Assembly: GCA_027487485.1 (NCBI GenBank)
Contig: JAIYDN010000042.1
Location: forward strand, 1 to 64,000
Origin: Planctomycetaceae bacterium
Lineage (GTDB): Bacteria; Planctomycetota; Planctomycetia; Pirellulales; Pirellulaceae
Reading direction: 5' to 3'
DNA length: 64,000 bases
The notes below the pieces were generated by a model that was not told the origin of the DNA, did not search any database, and saw only the letters and a program-made list of their open reading frames with translations. The position numbers and the translations under genes were made by a program. Of this stretch, positions 1 to 8,863 are shown piece by piece; the stretch's first letter is position 1, and the number at the start of each line of letters is the position of its first letter.

Positions 1-130
1 ATCACTTCGAGTGTCTTACGATTGAATTCAGGCAACTCATCCAAGAACAGTACGCCGTTGTTCGCGAGGGAAACTTCGCCAGGCGCGGGCGGGCTTCCGC
101 CACCCACAAGCCCCGCATCTCCGAAGGTTT
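1..130 (-). pseudogene. comM: ComM (Mg-chelatase-like AAA+ ATPase) fragment cut by the window edge
   Basis: Reading the minus strand from about position 130 to 1 gives the Walker-B region of the ComM/YifB family: [16 protein letters not shown], then [16 protein letters not shown]. ComM is a DNA helicase involved in natural transformation. Homology stops abruptly about 130 bp in; the codons before it do not look like ComM, so the N-terminal part of the gene is missing here. The rest would lie to the left of the window. The frame is open and continuous with the thermonuclease frame upstream of it (to 866). Most likely an island has inserted in, or rearranged with, comM. Recognition rests on roughly 40 residues. 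Confidence 0.7.
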
Positions 131-866
131 CAAATTGTGCGTTGATTGATCGGACGTTTTCAGGCCAAGAATTCCAGCAAATCCCCAGAAAAACCGTTGG
201 TTCAGAGTATGTGTCAAGCATCCTCGGCTGCACGCCAACCCTTGTTTGTAGATTGGCGAGGCTCGGAGCCATCCCCAGAAATTGCATCGTCCAGACTTCC
301 GACCAAGCCGGAAAATGGCAATTTGATCGCATTTTAGTCGAAGCGTGGGCAAAAACGAGACTTGGCGGCAGGGCTAACTGAAACACAGCATTCTTCCTCC
401 CCTTCTTCTTCCGAAACTCCCAAGGCGGTACAGGTGACTTATCCGCCCAAAGTCCCTTTTTCGCCTTTCGAGCCTCGTCCTCGGCTTCGGCCAGCTCCTT
501 CGATTTGGAATACTTTTTGTAATGCCACGCCATGCCCTCCTTGACCATTTCCAGATTGATGTGGTGATCGCCCACGAGAATATTTCCAAGAATCCGTCCG
601 TAGCGATCCTTTTTGTCCCATTTCACCACCACATCGCTTTTCCCGATCAACTCGCTCAACTTCTCCTTGCTCTTAGTCCCAAAAGCCTGAGCCTTTTCTG
701 GGGTGTCAATTCCTTCTAGGCGAACCTTGTGTTGTACTTTTTCGGAGTCCAAAACAGTGATCGTATCGCCATCTGCAATGCTGACGACCTTCCCTCGAAT
801 TTCTTCCGCAGGAAGTGAGACGGCAAATGCTAGGAGCAATATTGGGACGGCAATGGTTCGTATCAT
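1..866 (-). CDS. Secreted thermonuclease (SNase family) whose frame runs on without a stop into the comM fragment
   Basis: From an ATG at 866 the minus strand encodes a hydrophobic signal peptide ([17 protein letters not shown]) and a staphylococcal-nuclease domain: [35 protein letters not shown], then the usual lysine-rich end near PWEFRKKKG. The catalytic-type Arg and Asp residues of the family are present. The domain is complete by about residue 160 (near 385), but no stop codon follows; the frame stays open for another 125 codons to the window edge and becomes the ComM-like sequence. The natural gene probably lost its stop at the junction. Function is extracellular or periplasmic hydrolysis of DNA/RNA. 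Confidence 0.75.
   Translation of the reverse strand, partial: MIRTIAVPILLLAFAVSLPAEEIRGKVVSIADGDTITVLDSEKVQHKVRLEGIDTPEKAQAFGTKSKEKLSELIGKSDVVVKWDKKDRYGRILGNILVGDHHINLEMVKEGMAWHYKKYSKSKELAEAEDEARKAKKGLWADKSPVPPWEFRKKKGRKNAVFQLALPPSLVFAHASTKMRSNCHFPAWSEVWTMQFLGMAPSLANLQTRVGVQPRMLDTYSEPTVFLGICWNSWPENVRSINAQFETFGDAGLVGGGSPPAPGEVSLANNGVLFLDELPEFNRKTLEV
142..381 (+). CDS. Small excisionase/AlpA-like HTH protein, probably partial
   Basis: The plus-strand frame ending at a TGA at 379-381 carries a pattern typical of HTH_17/excisionase domains: [19 protein letters not shown], then a beta-hairpin and a tail containing [16 protein letters not shown]. Such proteins usually work with tyrosine recombinases in excision or as small repressors. 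No ATG lies close to the domain; TTG at 142 and GTG at 211 are possible starts, and the frame upstream overlaps the comM fragment antisense. It may be a 5'-truncated remnant left at the island boundary. Confidence 0.4.
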   Translation: MIDRTFSGQEFQQIPRKTVGSEYVSSILGCTPTLVCRLARLGAIPRNCIVQTSDQAGKWQFDRILVEAWAKTRLGGRAN

Positions 867-880
867 GGGTAAACTCATCT

Positions 881-2026
881 TCACACCACCGCCCGATACA
901 GTACCGGGTCAAGCTGGCACAATTCCCTCAGCGACCCGTGAAGGATATAAAGCCGGGGGGCACGGCCAAAGTCAAATACTCGGAAGAGATTATATTGATC
1001 GGGAATATCCTCCGAACACCGAACCTCATTACCGGTGACATAAAACGGGAAGAACTTGCCAAGCCCAGTGGTTTTGACTTCGAGCATTCTTTCCGAATCG
1101 TCGGTGTCGTCAAAGGACAGGATATCGAAGCCAAGCCCGTCGCCAATGTCCCTGGAAGCCCAAAGCACCTTTTGAGCCAAGTCATCTCGGCCAGCGGCCT
1201 TGAGACGATATTGTTCCAATTCAAAAACGAACTGTTCGCCAAGTTTTCCAAGTTGACGATTGGCAGCATCAATTTCTGCGAAATCACGACGCCGAGTTTT
1301 TCGTGATAGCCACGGCTTGCTGGTAGCATTCGGCAAAACCGACTTTTCAGGTGGCGATTCAATGATTTGGTCCAGGTCCGGTGCAATGATACTCTTTGGT
1401 TGAACTGGATTGATTGCTGGTGCAACTTCCAACTTCTCCAAGAAGCCAGGATTGGCGTCCAGGAAACTCTCGACCTCTTTGGCAAGTATTCCTTGGTAGT
1501 TGCTTCTGGGTTTGTAGCCTTCGATATAGGGCAATCCAAGCTCGACCAATACGCCGCTTACGTTTTGGTGCTTAAATTCGAGAGAACCCGATGAGCGATT
1601 CTGAAGTTTGGTCGCCAATGCCTTGCGATGGTCGGACTTCTTGTAAGGTTGCCCCAAAAGTTCCGATTCGAGCATGTTGAAGTAGTCGGTCACGATAAGA
1701 CCTACTTCTTGTTCAGTCCAATCCTTATTTGCAGCTTTCTCTTCCTCCTCCTCACCCTTGCGAACGACATTGAATCCTAGCTTCCTAAGAACGTAGTTTG
1801 CTTGGCCTGGAGCTTCACCACCACTGAACTCTTCAGGCGTGAGCATTCGACCGATAGAGTAACGACATGCCAATCCAACCACTGCCTTTGGTGCATACTT
1901 CTTGTTGTCATGAACAAGTTCGTATCCAGCGGCTTTACCAAAAGGATGCGTAAGACCACCATCGATCTCCGTAAGAGTACGGAGGATGTGTTCCTTTGTT
2001 AGTCCTTGAGGAATGGATTGTGGCAT
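881..2026 (-). CDS. DUF3883 (PD-(D/E)xK nuclease-like) protein
   Basis: A 381-residue protein. The C-terminal third matches the DUF3883 pattern: [14 protein letters not shown], then [10 protein letters not shown] and an MLEVKTT strand, which is the D...ExK core of restriction-endonuclease folds. The N-terminal part ([27 protein letters not shown]) resembles the N-terminal domain of ScoMcrA-like restriction proteins. DUF3883 domains are common in McrA/McrBC-type and other defence proteins, so a role in recognising or cutting foreign DNA is likely but not shown. It stands alone on the minus strand directly upstream of the thermonuclease gene. Confidence 0.75.
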   Translation of the reverse strand: MPQSIPQGLTKEHILRTLTEIDGGLTHPFGKAAGYELVHDNKKYAPKAVVGLACRYSIGRMLTPEEFSGGEAPGQANYVLRKLGFNVVRKGEEEEEKAANKDWTEQEVGLIVTDYFNMLESELLGQPYKKSDHRKALATKLQNRSSGSLEFKHQNVSGVLVELGLPYIEGYKPRSNYQGILAKEVESFLDANPGFLEKLEVAPAINPVQPKSIIAPDLDQIIESPPEKSVLPNATSKPWLSRKTRRRDFAEIDAANRQLGKLGEQFVFELEQYRLKAAGRDDLAQKVLWASRDIGDGLGFDILSFDDTDDSERMLEVKTTGLGKFFPFYVTGNEVRCSEDIPDQYNLFRVFDFGRAPRLYILHGSLRELCQLDPVLYRAVV

Positions 2027-2047
2027 CGTAACTGTCGCTGTTCTTGA

Positions 2048-2902
2048 CTAACGCCCCAACGGAATCGTCAGTTTCATCTCTAGCGGCCTATGATCGCTGG
2101 TCGTCTTGTCATCAGGAAAGTCACCTTCTCGAACAACGACCTTGCATACGGGATTCCAGTCCTTAGCGGGACCAGACACAAACGCAAAGTCCAGCATTGA
2201 ATCTGGGTAGTTATCCTTACCATCACCATCGGGGTCGGCCCAATTGGTGTCGATTAGTTCAACTGGCCTTACCCAAGTGAAGATGTTGTCCCTGATGATC
2301 TCTGGGAACGCCTCATTGCCACGCTCCGTCCGAAAATCAAAATCCATATTGAAGTCACCGACGTTGATGACCGCAACACTTTGATCTCTTGCCCATTCTC
2401 GTAGCCCAATTGCCTGTTTGGTTCTAAGTTCAGCATTTCCCCGAGCAAGATGATTCACCATAACGATGAATTGGAGTCCAGTCGCTTTATCCTTTAGCCG
2501 AGCATAAAGCGGTGATCGATGCATTCCGTTGTTTAGAACGTACTCCCGATACTCCATCAACTCCTTTTGTTCCAGCAACTCAAATCGGTCCTTGTTGAAG
2601 ATGATTTGGAGTCGGTCATCTCTTCCCGTGTTCCCATCGATTGCCATGAACTTGCTGCCAAGCGACGTTGCGTTTTGTTCAAACGTCTTTGGATCAACCT
2701 CTGACAGACAGTAGATGTCGTGTTCACCGAGGTCTTTAAGTTGCTTTGCGATGACAGCGGGATCACTACCACCCGATTCGACATTCCAGGCAATCACAGA
2801 GAGTGTACCGCTGGTTGTTTCCAAAGGTTGTTGGGCGATACCTAAATTACCACCAGTGACGACAGTTGCGGCAGCAAATATCCATCCAATCAATCTCAAC
2901 AT
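2048..2902 (-). CDS. Secreted endonuclease/exonuclease/phosphatase (EEP) family protein
   Basis: Starting at ATG 2902 gives a signal peptide (MLRLIGWIFAAATVV) followed by the EEP fold: IAWNVESGG, YCLSEVDP, MVNHLARGN, VINVGDFNMDF and a terminal SDHRPLEM, which contain the metal-binding Asn, Glu, Asp and His residues. Possible substrates are nucleic acid, phospholipid or sugar phosphate; the sequence does not decide. A further in-frame start at 2947 would only add residues before the signal peptide. It is divergent from the NADAR gene with a 56-bp gap. Confidence 0.8.
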   Translation of the reverse strand: MLRLIGWIFAAATVVTGGNLGIAQQPLETTSGTLSVIAWNVESGGSDPAVIAKQLKDLGEHDIYCLSEVDPKTFEQNATSLGSKFMAIDGNTGRDDRLQIIFNKDRFELLEQKELMEYREYVLNNGMHRSPLYARLKDKATGLQFIVMVNHLARGNAELRTKQAIGLREWARDQSVAVINVGDFNMDFDFRTERGNEAFPEIIRDNIFTWVRPVELIDTNWADPDGDGKDNYPDSMLDFAFVSGPAKDWNPVCKVVVREGDFPDDKTTSDHRPLEMKLTIPLGR

Positions 2903-2958
2903 GAACCCTATCCTGTAAATTGGTGTCCAAACCGAATCATCTAACAATAGGCTTGGAC

Positions 2959-3501
2959 ATGCTTAATCTTGAACAATTGCGAACACGAGTCTCGAATGGC
3001 GAACGATTCGAGTATTTGTTTTTCTGGGGACACCAACCTTCCAAAGACGGCAAGACTACCAAGTCTTGTTTCAGCCAGTGGTACGAATCCCCATTCGTGA
3101 TCGACGACATAGTTTACCAGACCGCCGAGCATTGGATGATGGCTTCTAAAGCCCGTTTGTTTGGCGACGACGAATCTTTGGCGAAGATTCTTGAATCGAC
3201 TGATCCGAAGACCGCCAAAGCATTGGGACGAACCGTGAAGAATTTTGATGATGACATGTGGAAGTCCAATGCAAGGCGACTCGTCACTGAGGGCAATTTT
3301 GCCAAGTTTGAGCAGAACGGTGAACTCAGGGCATTTCTTGTGGGTACGGGCAACTTGATTCTGGTCGAGGCCAGTCCCTATGATCGCACATGGGGCAATG
3401 GACTAATGGCTGATGATGAGCGTGCGAAGAATCCTGCGACTTGGCAGGGGCAGAATTTGCTTGGGTTTGCGTTGATGGACGTCAGGGAGAAGTTGGCGTA
3501 A
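2959..3501 (+). CDS. NADAR/YbiA-like N-glycosidase domain protein
   Basis: About 180 residues with the NADAR pattern: FFWGH, CFSQWYESPF, VYQTAEHWMMASKA, DPKTAKALGR, a central W with ARRLVTEGNFAKF, LVEASPYDRTWG and NLLGFALMDVRE. YbiA-type enzymes hydrolyse N-glycosidic bonds of riboflavin intermediates; other NADAR proteins remove ADP-ribose from guanine in DNA in DarT-type systems or occur in NAD-linked defence loci. Nothing DarT-like is adjacent. The ATG at 2959 is chosen because homology begins there; an upstream in-frame start at 2920 has no family match. Confidence 0.8.
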   Translation: MLNLEQLRTRVSNGERFEYLFFWGHQPSKDGKTTKSCFSQWYESPFVIDDIVYQTAEHWMMASKARLFGDDESLAKILESTDPKTAKALGRTVKNFDDDMWKSNARRLVTEGNFAKFEQNGELRAFLVGTGNLILVEASPYDRTWGNGLMADDERAKNPATWQGQNLLGFALMDVREKLA

Positions 3502-3575
3502 GCAATAGGGTGAATCGCAGGGTAAAATGATTCGAGCCATCTTACCCTCCACCTTGCCGTCGAATTGATTAACGA

Positions 3576-4634
3576 ATGACTTGGGCTTTACCAACTCCAG
3601 AAGAACAGGTTCTCTTTCTGCGCAACATGCAGAGGTTGCTATCGGAAGGCTTGTTCGTAGCCAGTTACAAGTTCGCCTTGGTTCATGCCCTAGCTGATCT
3701 TGCTGTTCTTAAAGGTGATGATTCGGGTTTGCCATTGGAATTAAGCACCAAAGACATCGCTGCCAAGTTCGTTGAATTGTATTGGCGGCAGTCCCGACCA
3801 TTTCCAGTTGGTGGTCAAAGTTCTGGATTGATTCTCCAGCAGAACACGGGCAAGCAAGCCGCCATCATCGCAAAGATTGCTGAATCTCAACAGGAGTTTG
3901 GTGGATCACTGTTTCGGCTCAAGCAAGGATCACCAGATCATTGGCGTGATCTAGTTGCAGAAGTTGATACTGTTGTCCGAACAATGCCTCTTTGGAAGCT
4001 CCAAACTGTTGGCAATGAGTCATTGGAATTTCTTTACGAAAACGTAGGCAAAGGAACCAAGATCACCCTCAAGCCTGGAGTCTCCTATTGTTTTCGATCC
4101 TTCTACGAACTCATACGTGATCTGATCGAAGGTGCATGGGTTCGGTTTGTTCAGAAGTTGAACGCCAACAAGCTCGGCAATATCACGGACCTTGGTTCGT
4201 TCTTGTTTGGAAACGAGCGAGCTTGTCTTGATGCCTATCGACCGATACTGATGGATGTGCAAAAGGGAACTTGCCTCTATTGCCAGAAGTCACTCACGCA
4301 ACAATCACAAGTGGATCACTTCATTCCTTGGTCACGATTTCCTGCTGATTTAGGACACAATTTTGTGTTGGCCCATGACAAGTGCAACAATGCGAAGTCT
4401 GATTTCCTTGCAGCCGAACGTCACCTTGAGGGTTGGCTAGATCGAAATCGAGAACACAAGGATGAGCTTCAAGAACGATTGGTTGCGTCAGCATTGCCGT
4501 GTGATCTTTACGCTTCGATTCAAGTCGCTAAGTGGATGTATCAGCAAACGGAAAAATCGAATGGCCAAGTATGGGTCATGGAGAAGGTACTGAAGCACCT
4601 TGATCCAGCCTGGGCAAAGTGCTTTGCGGCGTGA
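3576..4634 (+). CDS. HNH endonuclease domain protein
   Basis: A 352-residue protein. The HNH module lies at about residues 228-275: CLYCQKSL, VDHFIPWSRFP, then HNFVLAHDKCNNAKSD, giving the paired Cys zinc ligands, the catalytic His and the conserved Asn/His. The N-terminal 220 residues are helical and not recognised. Similar orphan HNH proteins occur widely in defence islands. It stands alone on the plus strand after NADAR (74-bp gap), so it need not be co-transcribed with it. Confidence 0.75.
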   Translation: MTWALPTPEEQVLFLRNMQRLLSEGLFVASYKFALVHALADLAVLKGDDSGLPLELSTKDIAAKFVELYWRQSRPFPVGGQSSGLILQQNTGKQAAIIAKIAESQQEFGGSLFRLKQGSPDHWRDLVAEVDTVVRTMPLWKLQTVGNESLEFLYENVGKGTKITLKPGVSYCFRSFYELIRDLIEGAWVRFVQKLNANKLGNITDLGSFLFGNERACLDAYRPILMDVQKGTCLYCQKSLTQQSQVDHFIPWSRFPADLGHNFVLAHDKCNNAKSDFLAAERHLEGWLDRNREHKDELQERLVASALPCDLYASIQVAKWMYQQTEKSNGQVWVMEKVLKHLDPAWAKCFAA

Positions 4635-4693
4635 AACATTGCGCAGTGAGATAGAAAACAAAGGGAATAGAAGTCGAGGAAATCAAAGCAAAC

Positions 4694-4930
4694 ATGATCG
4701 CCCTCGAAGCCGAATTGGACACTCTGTTAGCCCCTCCGCATGTTTTCGGATCAGTTTTTGGAATCATCCGCAAGCCATTTGAATTGGATGGCGTTCAAAA
4801 ACTTTTGATGGTCGAGTCGGAGACAAAGCGAGTTAGCACAAATACTATTGCTGGTGCTTCGTCCTATCTTCGGCTTGCCATTGCGCTACACTTCGTTCAT
4901 GTTTCGCTTGGGATTGTTTTAGTTGGATGA
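4694..4930 (+). CDS. Hypothetical 78-residue protein
   Basis: A short frame starting MIALEAELDTLLAPPHVF, with a hydrophobic C-terminal stretch (LRLAIALHFVHVSLGIVLVG) that could be one membrane helix. No family is recognised. It lies between the HNH gene and a small membrane protein on the same strand. It could be a chance frame. Confidence 0.3.
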   Translation: MIALEAELDTLLAPPHVFGSVFGIIRKPFELDGVQKLLMVESETKRVSTNTIAGASSYLRLAIALHFVHVSLGIVLVG

Positions 4931-4999
4931 ACTGAGGTAGATAGTGAACCAAAGAATACGGATCGAGTCGATCAAGGTAGGTCGGAAAGAGGAATCGAA

Positions 5000-5386
5000 A
5001 TGACTCCACTGCTTTTGCCCTACATTTTCAACATCATCGTGTTAATCCCAATTGGCCTTCTGACGTTGCTTGGCGGCGAAAAGGGAGGACAGTTAGCCTG
5101 CCAGAATAGATTCCCTGAGAGCGCAGGTTTCCGCACGATCCTCGGTTCATTGTGGACGGCAATCCTGATCGGTTCGGTACTGGGACTGTTCTTTCCGATA
5201 ACAATGTCGGCGTTGCTGTTGATTCAAGTTATCTACAAAACACTTTGGCTGTTGGTTTATGCGATGCCCCGTATGCTCAAGCAGCGTTGTAGAGAGGTTC
5301 CTTGGGGAATCGCAACGACGTTTCTCGTAATCGTCGTGAGCTACCCTTGGGTCATTCCGTGGGGGCTGTTGTTCGGGACTCGATGA
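5000..5386 (+). CDS. Hypothetical small integral membrane protein
   Basis: A 128-residue protein with about four hydrophobic segments (LLLPYIFNIIVLIPIGLLTLL, ILGSLWTAILIGSVLGLF, a third around IQVIYKTLWLLVYAM and a C-terminal VVSYPWVIPWGLLF). No catalytic motif is visible. Its ATG follows a gaggaatcgaa stretch that could be a weak ribosome site. Function unknown; convergent with the methyltransferase gene on the other strand. Confidence 0.5.
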   Translation: MTPLLLPYIFNIIVLIPIGLLTLLGGEKGGQLACQNRFPESAGFRTILGSLWTAILIGSVLGLFFPITMSALLLIQVIYKTLWLLVYAMPRMLKQRCREVPWGIATTFLVIVVSYPWVIPWGLLFGTR

Positions 5387-5415
5387 TGATTTGCAAGACA
5401 ACCACCGTTACGCAT

Positions 5416-6027
5416 TCAATTCATAGTTCGGCATACAACCACAAACCATGCCTTCGGTCCACCGTCCTTGAAACTTGGATCATTTGGATCGGGGCGAACC
5501 TCGTACCTTGATCTCTCGATACTCTGAATTTGCCATCCTTTGGAAAAAGTCTCTCGGATTTCTTTTTCTGATACTCGACGTGGACCAACTGTTCCCGGTT
5601 CATCGTCGCTAAAACACAATAGGTAAAACCGACCACCGGGATTTAGGACCGAAGCCAAGCCATCAACGTAGCGTTTTCGATCATTATCTGAAAAAACATG
5701 AAACAACCCACTGTCGATCACAGTGTCAAAGTGTTCGGGAAGTTCTGCGAGTTTCAGTGCGTCCATCACCAAAAAGGTTGCGGTTAGATTACGTTCGACT
5801 GCTTTCTGCTTGGCGATGTTTATTGGTTCCACAAGGAAGTCGATACCAGTAACTTTATGGCCCCGCTTTGCGAAGAAGAGGGCGTTCTCACCAGTGCCAC
5901 AGCCAGAGTCCAATATCGAACCAGTGACTTGATCTGCGACATCTAGCAGCGCTTTTTGCGGTCTACCAATCTCCCAACGTGGCTGGCCACTATACAGGCT
6001 CTCGAAGCTGGTACGGTCAATCGTCAT
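5416..6027 (-). CDS. Class I SAM-dependent methyltransferase
   Basis: A 203-residue protein with the Rossmann methyltransferase motifs: motif I ILDSGCGTGENALFFA, motif II GHKVTGIDFL, an acidic motif IV around FDTVIDSGLFHVF and LASVLNPGGRFYLLCF. It resembles small-molecule methyltransferases (thiopurine/tellurite-resistance-like subfamily) more than DNA methylases: there is no NPPY-type motif. Its ATG overlaps the stop of the upstream cupin gene by 4 nt (ATGA), so the two are likely co-transcribed and act together on a small substrate. Confidence 0.75.
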   Translation of the reverse strand: MTIDRTSFESLYSGQPRWEIGRPQKALLDVADQVTGSILDSGCGTGENALFFAKRGHKVTGIDFLVEPINIAKQKAVERNLTATFLVMDALKLAELPEHFDTVIDSGLFHVFSDNDRKRYVDGLASVLNPGGRFYLLCFSDDEPGTVGPRRVSEKEIRETFSKGWQIQSIERSRYEVRPDPNDPSFKDGGPKAWFVVVCRTMN

Positions 6028-6365
6028 AGTTGTTGATCCTCTTTGCTCTGCTTAACCAAAGTCAACAACATGACCAGTGGCGATTCCGCCTTGATGCTAT
6101 GCGGCGTCTTGGCGACCATTTGAATCCAAGTTCCAGTCTTACCCTCTACAGACTCGCCACCAACGGTTAACGCCGCCGTTCCTGAAATGATTTGAATCGT
6201 GGCGTCGAACGGTGCAACATGCTCGGCAAGTCCAGCGCCAGCAGCAAACGTGAACAAGATGACTTTGGTTTTCGACGTGTCGTTAAGGACAATACTCTGT
6301 TTCCCAGATTCTGGAATTGCGAGTTCGTCGTCGAGTTGCTTGATGAGATAAATTGGTTGGTTCAC
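6024..6365 (-). CDS. Cupin-domain protein
   Basis: From a GTG at 6365 this is a 113-residue single-domain cupin: FTFAAGAGLAEHVAPFDATIQIISG is the first cupin strand set and GKTGTWIQMVAKTPHSIKA the second, with a His in each half suitable for metal binding. The frame is open for 69 more codons upstream, but those residues do not look like protein and would overlap the start of the divergent plus-strand gene at 6519, so the shorter start is preferred. The stop overlaps the methyltransferase start. Confidence 0.6.
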   Translation of the reverse strand: MNQPIYLIKQLDDELAIPESGKQSIVLNDTSKTKVILFTFAAGAGLAEHVAPFDATIQIISGTAALTVGGESVEGKTGTWIQMVAKTPHSIKAESPLVMLLTLVKQSKEDQQL

Positions 6366-6518
6366 GAGCTTTGTTCCTTTGGACCCATCATAGCGTGAAT
6401 GAGGATCACATTGGCCACGATTGTACCCAGCTTTCCATGGCTCTAACTTCCACTTCTTCGGGCTTGTTGTGCATTTAACCTCACGAAACGTAATGCCATT
6501 TGGAATCCTTACAAAGTC

Positions 6519-7037
6519 ATGAGGTTCCATGCTGGACTTTCGGTGGAATTGCAAATTTGCCATAGTCGCCAATCGCCCGAAAAATTTGGATTGACAGCAT
6601 TCAACGGAGTTGAGCTTTTGGAGTTAGCAACGAAAAAATTTGGAATTGACCAACTGGGACCAAAAGCTGTCGCCAAGATCAGCGGAAAGGCTTGGGACGA
6701 ACTTAGATTGAATTTTCTGGATGTATGCGGAATGCTGCTTGACGTGTCTCCTGATGCCTATGGAGAGCTAACAACGACCTACCTGAAGTTCACCATTGGC
6801 AACAATCACATCAGTCGAGTTTATGCTGCCGTATGGGTCAAAAACTCGAAATCATTCACGGTTGGATTGGCTCTGCCTGACGAGTGCAAACATCCCATGT
6901 TCACAGACGCACTCAAAGGGATGTCCTACAAGGGGATTACTAAGTACGTCACCATTACGGCAGAAGACTCGATTCCAGAAGAGTGCGGTGAATGGGCTGA
7001 GATCGCTTACAAGCTGCGATTGAGTGAATTGGAGTGA
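6519..7037 (+). CDS. Hypothetical protein, possibly DUF5655-like at the C-terminus
   Basis: 172 residues with no firm family. The C-terminal half (YAAVWVKNSKSFTVGLALP, then KGITKYVTITAEDSIPEE) resembles the small transport-associated DUF5655 type domain, a weak impression only. The first 25 residues from ATG 6519 are unlike the rest, so the true start may lie farther in. It is divergent from the cupin gene. Confidence 0.45.
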   Translation: MRFHAGLSVELQICHSRQSPEKFGLTAFNGVELLELATKKFGIDQLGPKAVAKISGKAWDELRLNFLDVCGMLLDVSPDAYGELTTTYLKFTIGNNHISRVYAAVWVKNSKSFTVGLALPDECKHPMFTDALKGMSYKGITKYVTITAEDSIPEECGEWAEIAYKLRLSELE

Positions 7038-7165
7038 GTAGAAAGTTATGGAAAGATGGTTCACAAGATCGCTCCAAATTGACTCAATTCTCTCCACTAA
7101 GGAATCGTGCAACTCAATAGGCGATTCATTTCGACAGGTGGAACACAAGCATGAAACTCGCTTAG

Positions 7166-7552
7166 TCAAGTTGGCTTGGTGTCATCGGACTGCATCATCA
7201 ATAAAAGCAAGTATGCAAACATAACGAGTGGAACAAGTCCAAGGCTAAAGAAAGTCAAAAGCATCAACCAACCTATTTCAATTTGCCAATCTGGAAACGC
7301 TCCAGCGACGAACAGCAATACAATTGATATCATTGCACCAAGTCCAGCCAACCCACCAATTAGGACTCTTGCAATGAGGGATTGGAAAACGATTACGAAC
7401 CTTATCAGTTTTGCGTTTTCTCTAGCTGCTACATTGCTGCAAACCTCCTTTTCTATTTGGGTATAGCGAGGAAACATTTCCAACAGCGTGACAACGGTGC
7501 AAATCCCGAAATTGATTTCCAGTACGCTAGTGAAGTTTGAAACCTGAACCAT
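7166..7552 (-). CDS. Hypothetical membrane protein
   Basis: 128 residues with two clear membrane helices (FQSLIARVLIGGLAGLGAM... and IGWLMLLTFFSLGLVPLVMFA) and a charged C-terminus. No recognised domain. It stands alone between two hypothetical genes. Confidence 0.4.
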   Translation of the reverse strand: MVQVSNFTSVLEINFGICTVVTLLEMFPRYTQIEKEVCSNVAARENAKLIRFVIVFQSLIARVLIGGLAGLGAMISIVLLFVAGAFPDWQIEIGWLMLLTFFSLGLVPLVMFAYLLLLMMQSDDTKPT

Positions 7553-7632
7553 GTTACTTTCAGTTCGTTTGATATTTGATAATGCGGCAACTTCTTAATT
7601 TACAGGCCGAAACTGGAGATGCCTACCCGATC

Positions 7633-7809
7633 TCAAACTGCTTGTGGTCCAACACGATCCAAGACTACGATCAAGAAGGTTGCAAAAGGTCCGAAGAACA
7701 GAGATGCAATCCACCAAAGTAAGCCACTTCGGTTTTTGCTTTGAGCGAGTCCGGCGTTAATCAGGGACAGAGTTCCCCAGCCAACAAAGAATTGTGCTTG
7801 ATCGTTCAT
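7633..7809 (-). CDS. Small membrane protein, 58 residues
   Basis: ATG at 7807-7809 to TGA at 7633-7635. The product begins MNDQAQFFVGWGTLSL and contains QSKNRSGLLWWIASLFFGPF followed by a helix ATFLIVVLD. This architecture (short loop, SGLLWWIASLFFGP, single helix) is shared by many small bacterial membrane proteins of unknown role. It is too short for common length cut-offs, and the composition is strongly protein-like. Confidence 0.6.
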   Translation of the reverse strand: MNDQAQFFVGWGTLSLINAGLAQSKNRSGLLWWIASLFFGPFATFLIVVLDRVGPQAV

Positions 7810-7910
7810 TGATTCGCCTCCAAAAGAAAATGGGGAAATGGCGAATCAATTCTACCGAGAAAAAAAGAGCGTGACGCCTCAAACGCCACCATCTTCAATT
7901 CCTAAGCAAA

Positions 7911-8228
7911 CTACTTCTTGAAGACGCTCAAGATTTCAATTGCCTTGTCCAAGCCACCCGCAGCATTTACGAAGGCTTGCATCGTTGTAAATAGATCATC
8001 GGTGCTGGAAGAACTTGCAGCGGCTTTGGCTGCTCCAGGCTTACGCCCTCGTTTAACCGCCGTTGTTGATTTAGGCGTCCCGTTCTTTTTCATCGCCTGA
8101 TAGATGAGAGGCAGGGATACAGCAACGCCATCTTTTTTCAAAAGCGCTAGGACTTCAGGAGCCTTTGCTGTTGGGTTCTTGGCAATCGTCTCTCGGATGA
8201 GTTCGGATTTGTTGACTTTTTTCTTCAT
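7911..8228 (-). CDS. Putative DNA-binding regulator with basic linker
   Basis: A 105-residue protein. The N-terminus (KSELIRETIAKNPTAKAPEVLALL, then LPLIYQAMKK) looks like a winged-helix or HTH module; a Lys/Arg/Ala-rich linker (KRGRKPGAAKAAASS) like those in histone-type or AT-hook proteins follows, then a C-terminal helix. Related short proteins are frequent in planctomycetes. Function inferred as nucleoid-associated or regulatory DNA binding; no direct support. Confidence 0.55.
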   Translation of the reverse strand: MKKKVNKSELIRETIAKNPTAKAPEVLALLKKDGVAVSLPLIYQAMKKNGTPKSTTAVKRGRKPGAAKAAASSSSTDDLFTTMQAFVNAAGGLDKAIEILSVFKK

Positions 8229-8463
8229 TGTTTCTCTGCTCTAAGGGATGTGGGTCACGGGCGGACATCATTGTAATTGCCGAAAGTCAAAAAACCTCTA
8301 GGCTTCAAAAGCAAATCCGTGGGGAATTGGGGGAGCGATTCTGCTACTACCAAGAATTCCTTGAAAGGCATAGGATTTGAGTCTGCTTGAAGCGGTCAAG
8401 CTCCTGTTGCTGGGCTGTGCTGAAACGAATGGCAGAATCAGCCTCTTTCTAATCCGCAATCAG

Positions 8464-8826
8464 ATGAATACCAGTATCCCCGACCCAACTTCAAACTTGA
8501 ATGCCACTCGCAGTGTCCTTTCGCTGCGTGTAGCAACCTTTGGAGTTTGCGTGTTGTTGTTGATGCTAACTCCAGCCATCATGATCTTGCTCTTTCATAT
8601 CGATGGCCAAGAGCTAAGAAGGACGGGAATGGTCGAGTTGGTTTCAGTTGTTTTCGATCTAGTCCGAATGCAGATTGAACCCTTTCTCGTTGCCCTCTCA
8701 CTAATTGCCTATGTCGTGTTCAGCAACAGCGTGAAATCAAAAGCGGTATGGATTGTTCTCGCTTTACTTGGCAACGCCTTGATTGGGTTCTTTTGGATGG
8801 TGGTCCGAAGCGAAACGGGATTCTAA
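8464..8826 (+). CDS. Hypothetical membrane protein
   Basis: From ATG 8464 this is a 120-residue protein with three membrane helices (VATFGVCVLLLMLTPAIMIL, PFLVALSLIAYVVF, AVWIVLALLGNALIGFFWMV). The frame is open from 8377, but the earlier residues are not membrane-protein-like and no better start is present. Function unknown. Confidence 0.5.
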   Translation: MNTSIPDPTSNLNATRSVLSLRVATFGVCVLLLMLTPAIMILLFHIDGQELRRTGMVELVSVVFDLVRMQIEPFLVALSLIAYVVFSNSVKSKAVWIVLALLGNALIGFFWMVVRSETGF

Positions 8827-8863
8827 CTTGGATCACTAACGAGAGTATGGTGTCTCCTGTTTT

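Noticed and set aside
881-2026. DUF3883 gene as a DISARM component
   Set aside because: It is 14 kb from drmD with many unrelated genes between; no link beyond sharing the island.
6024-6572. Longer cupin gene starting at 6572
   Set aside because: The extra 69 residues are not cupin-like and would overlap the divergent gene at 6519.
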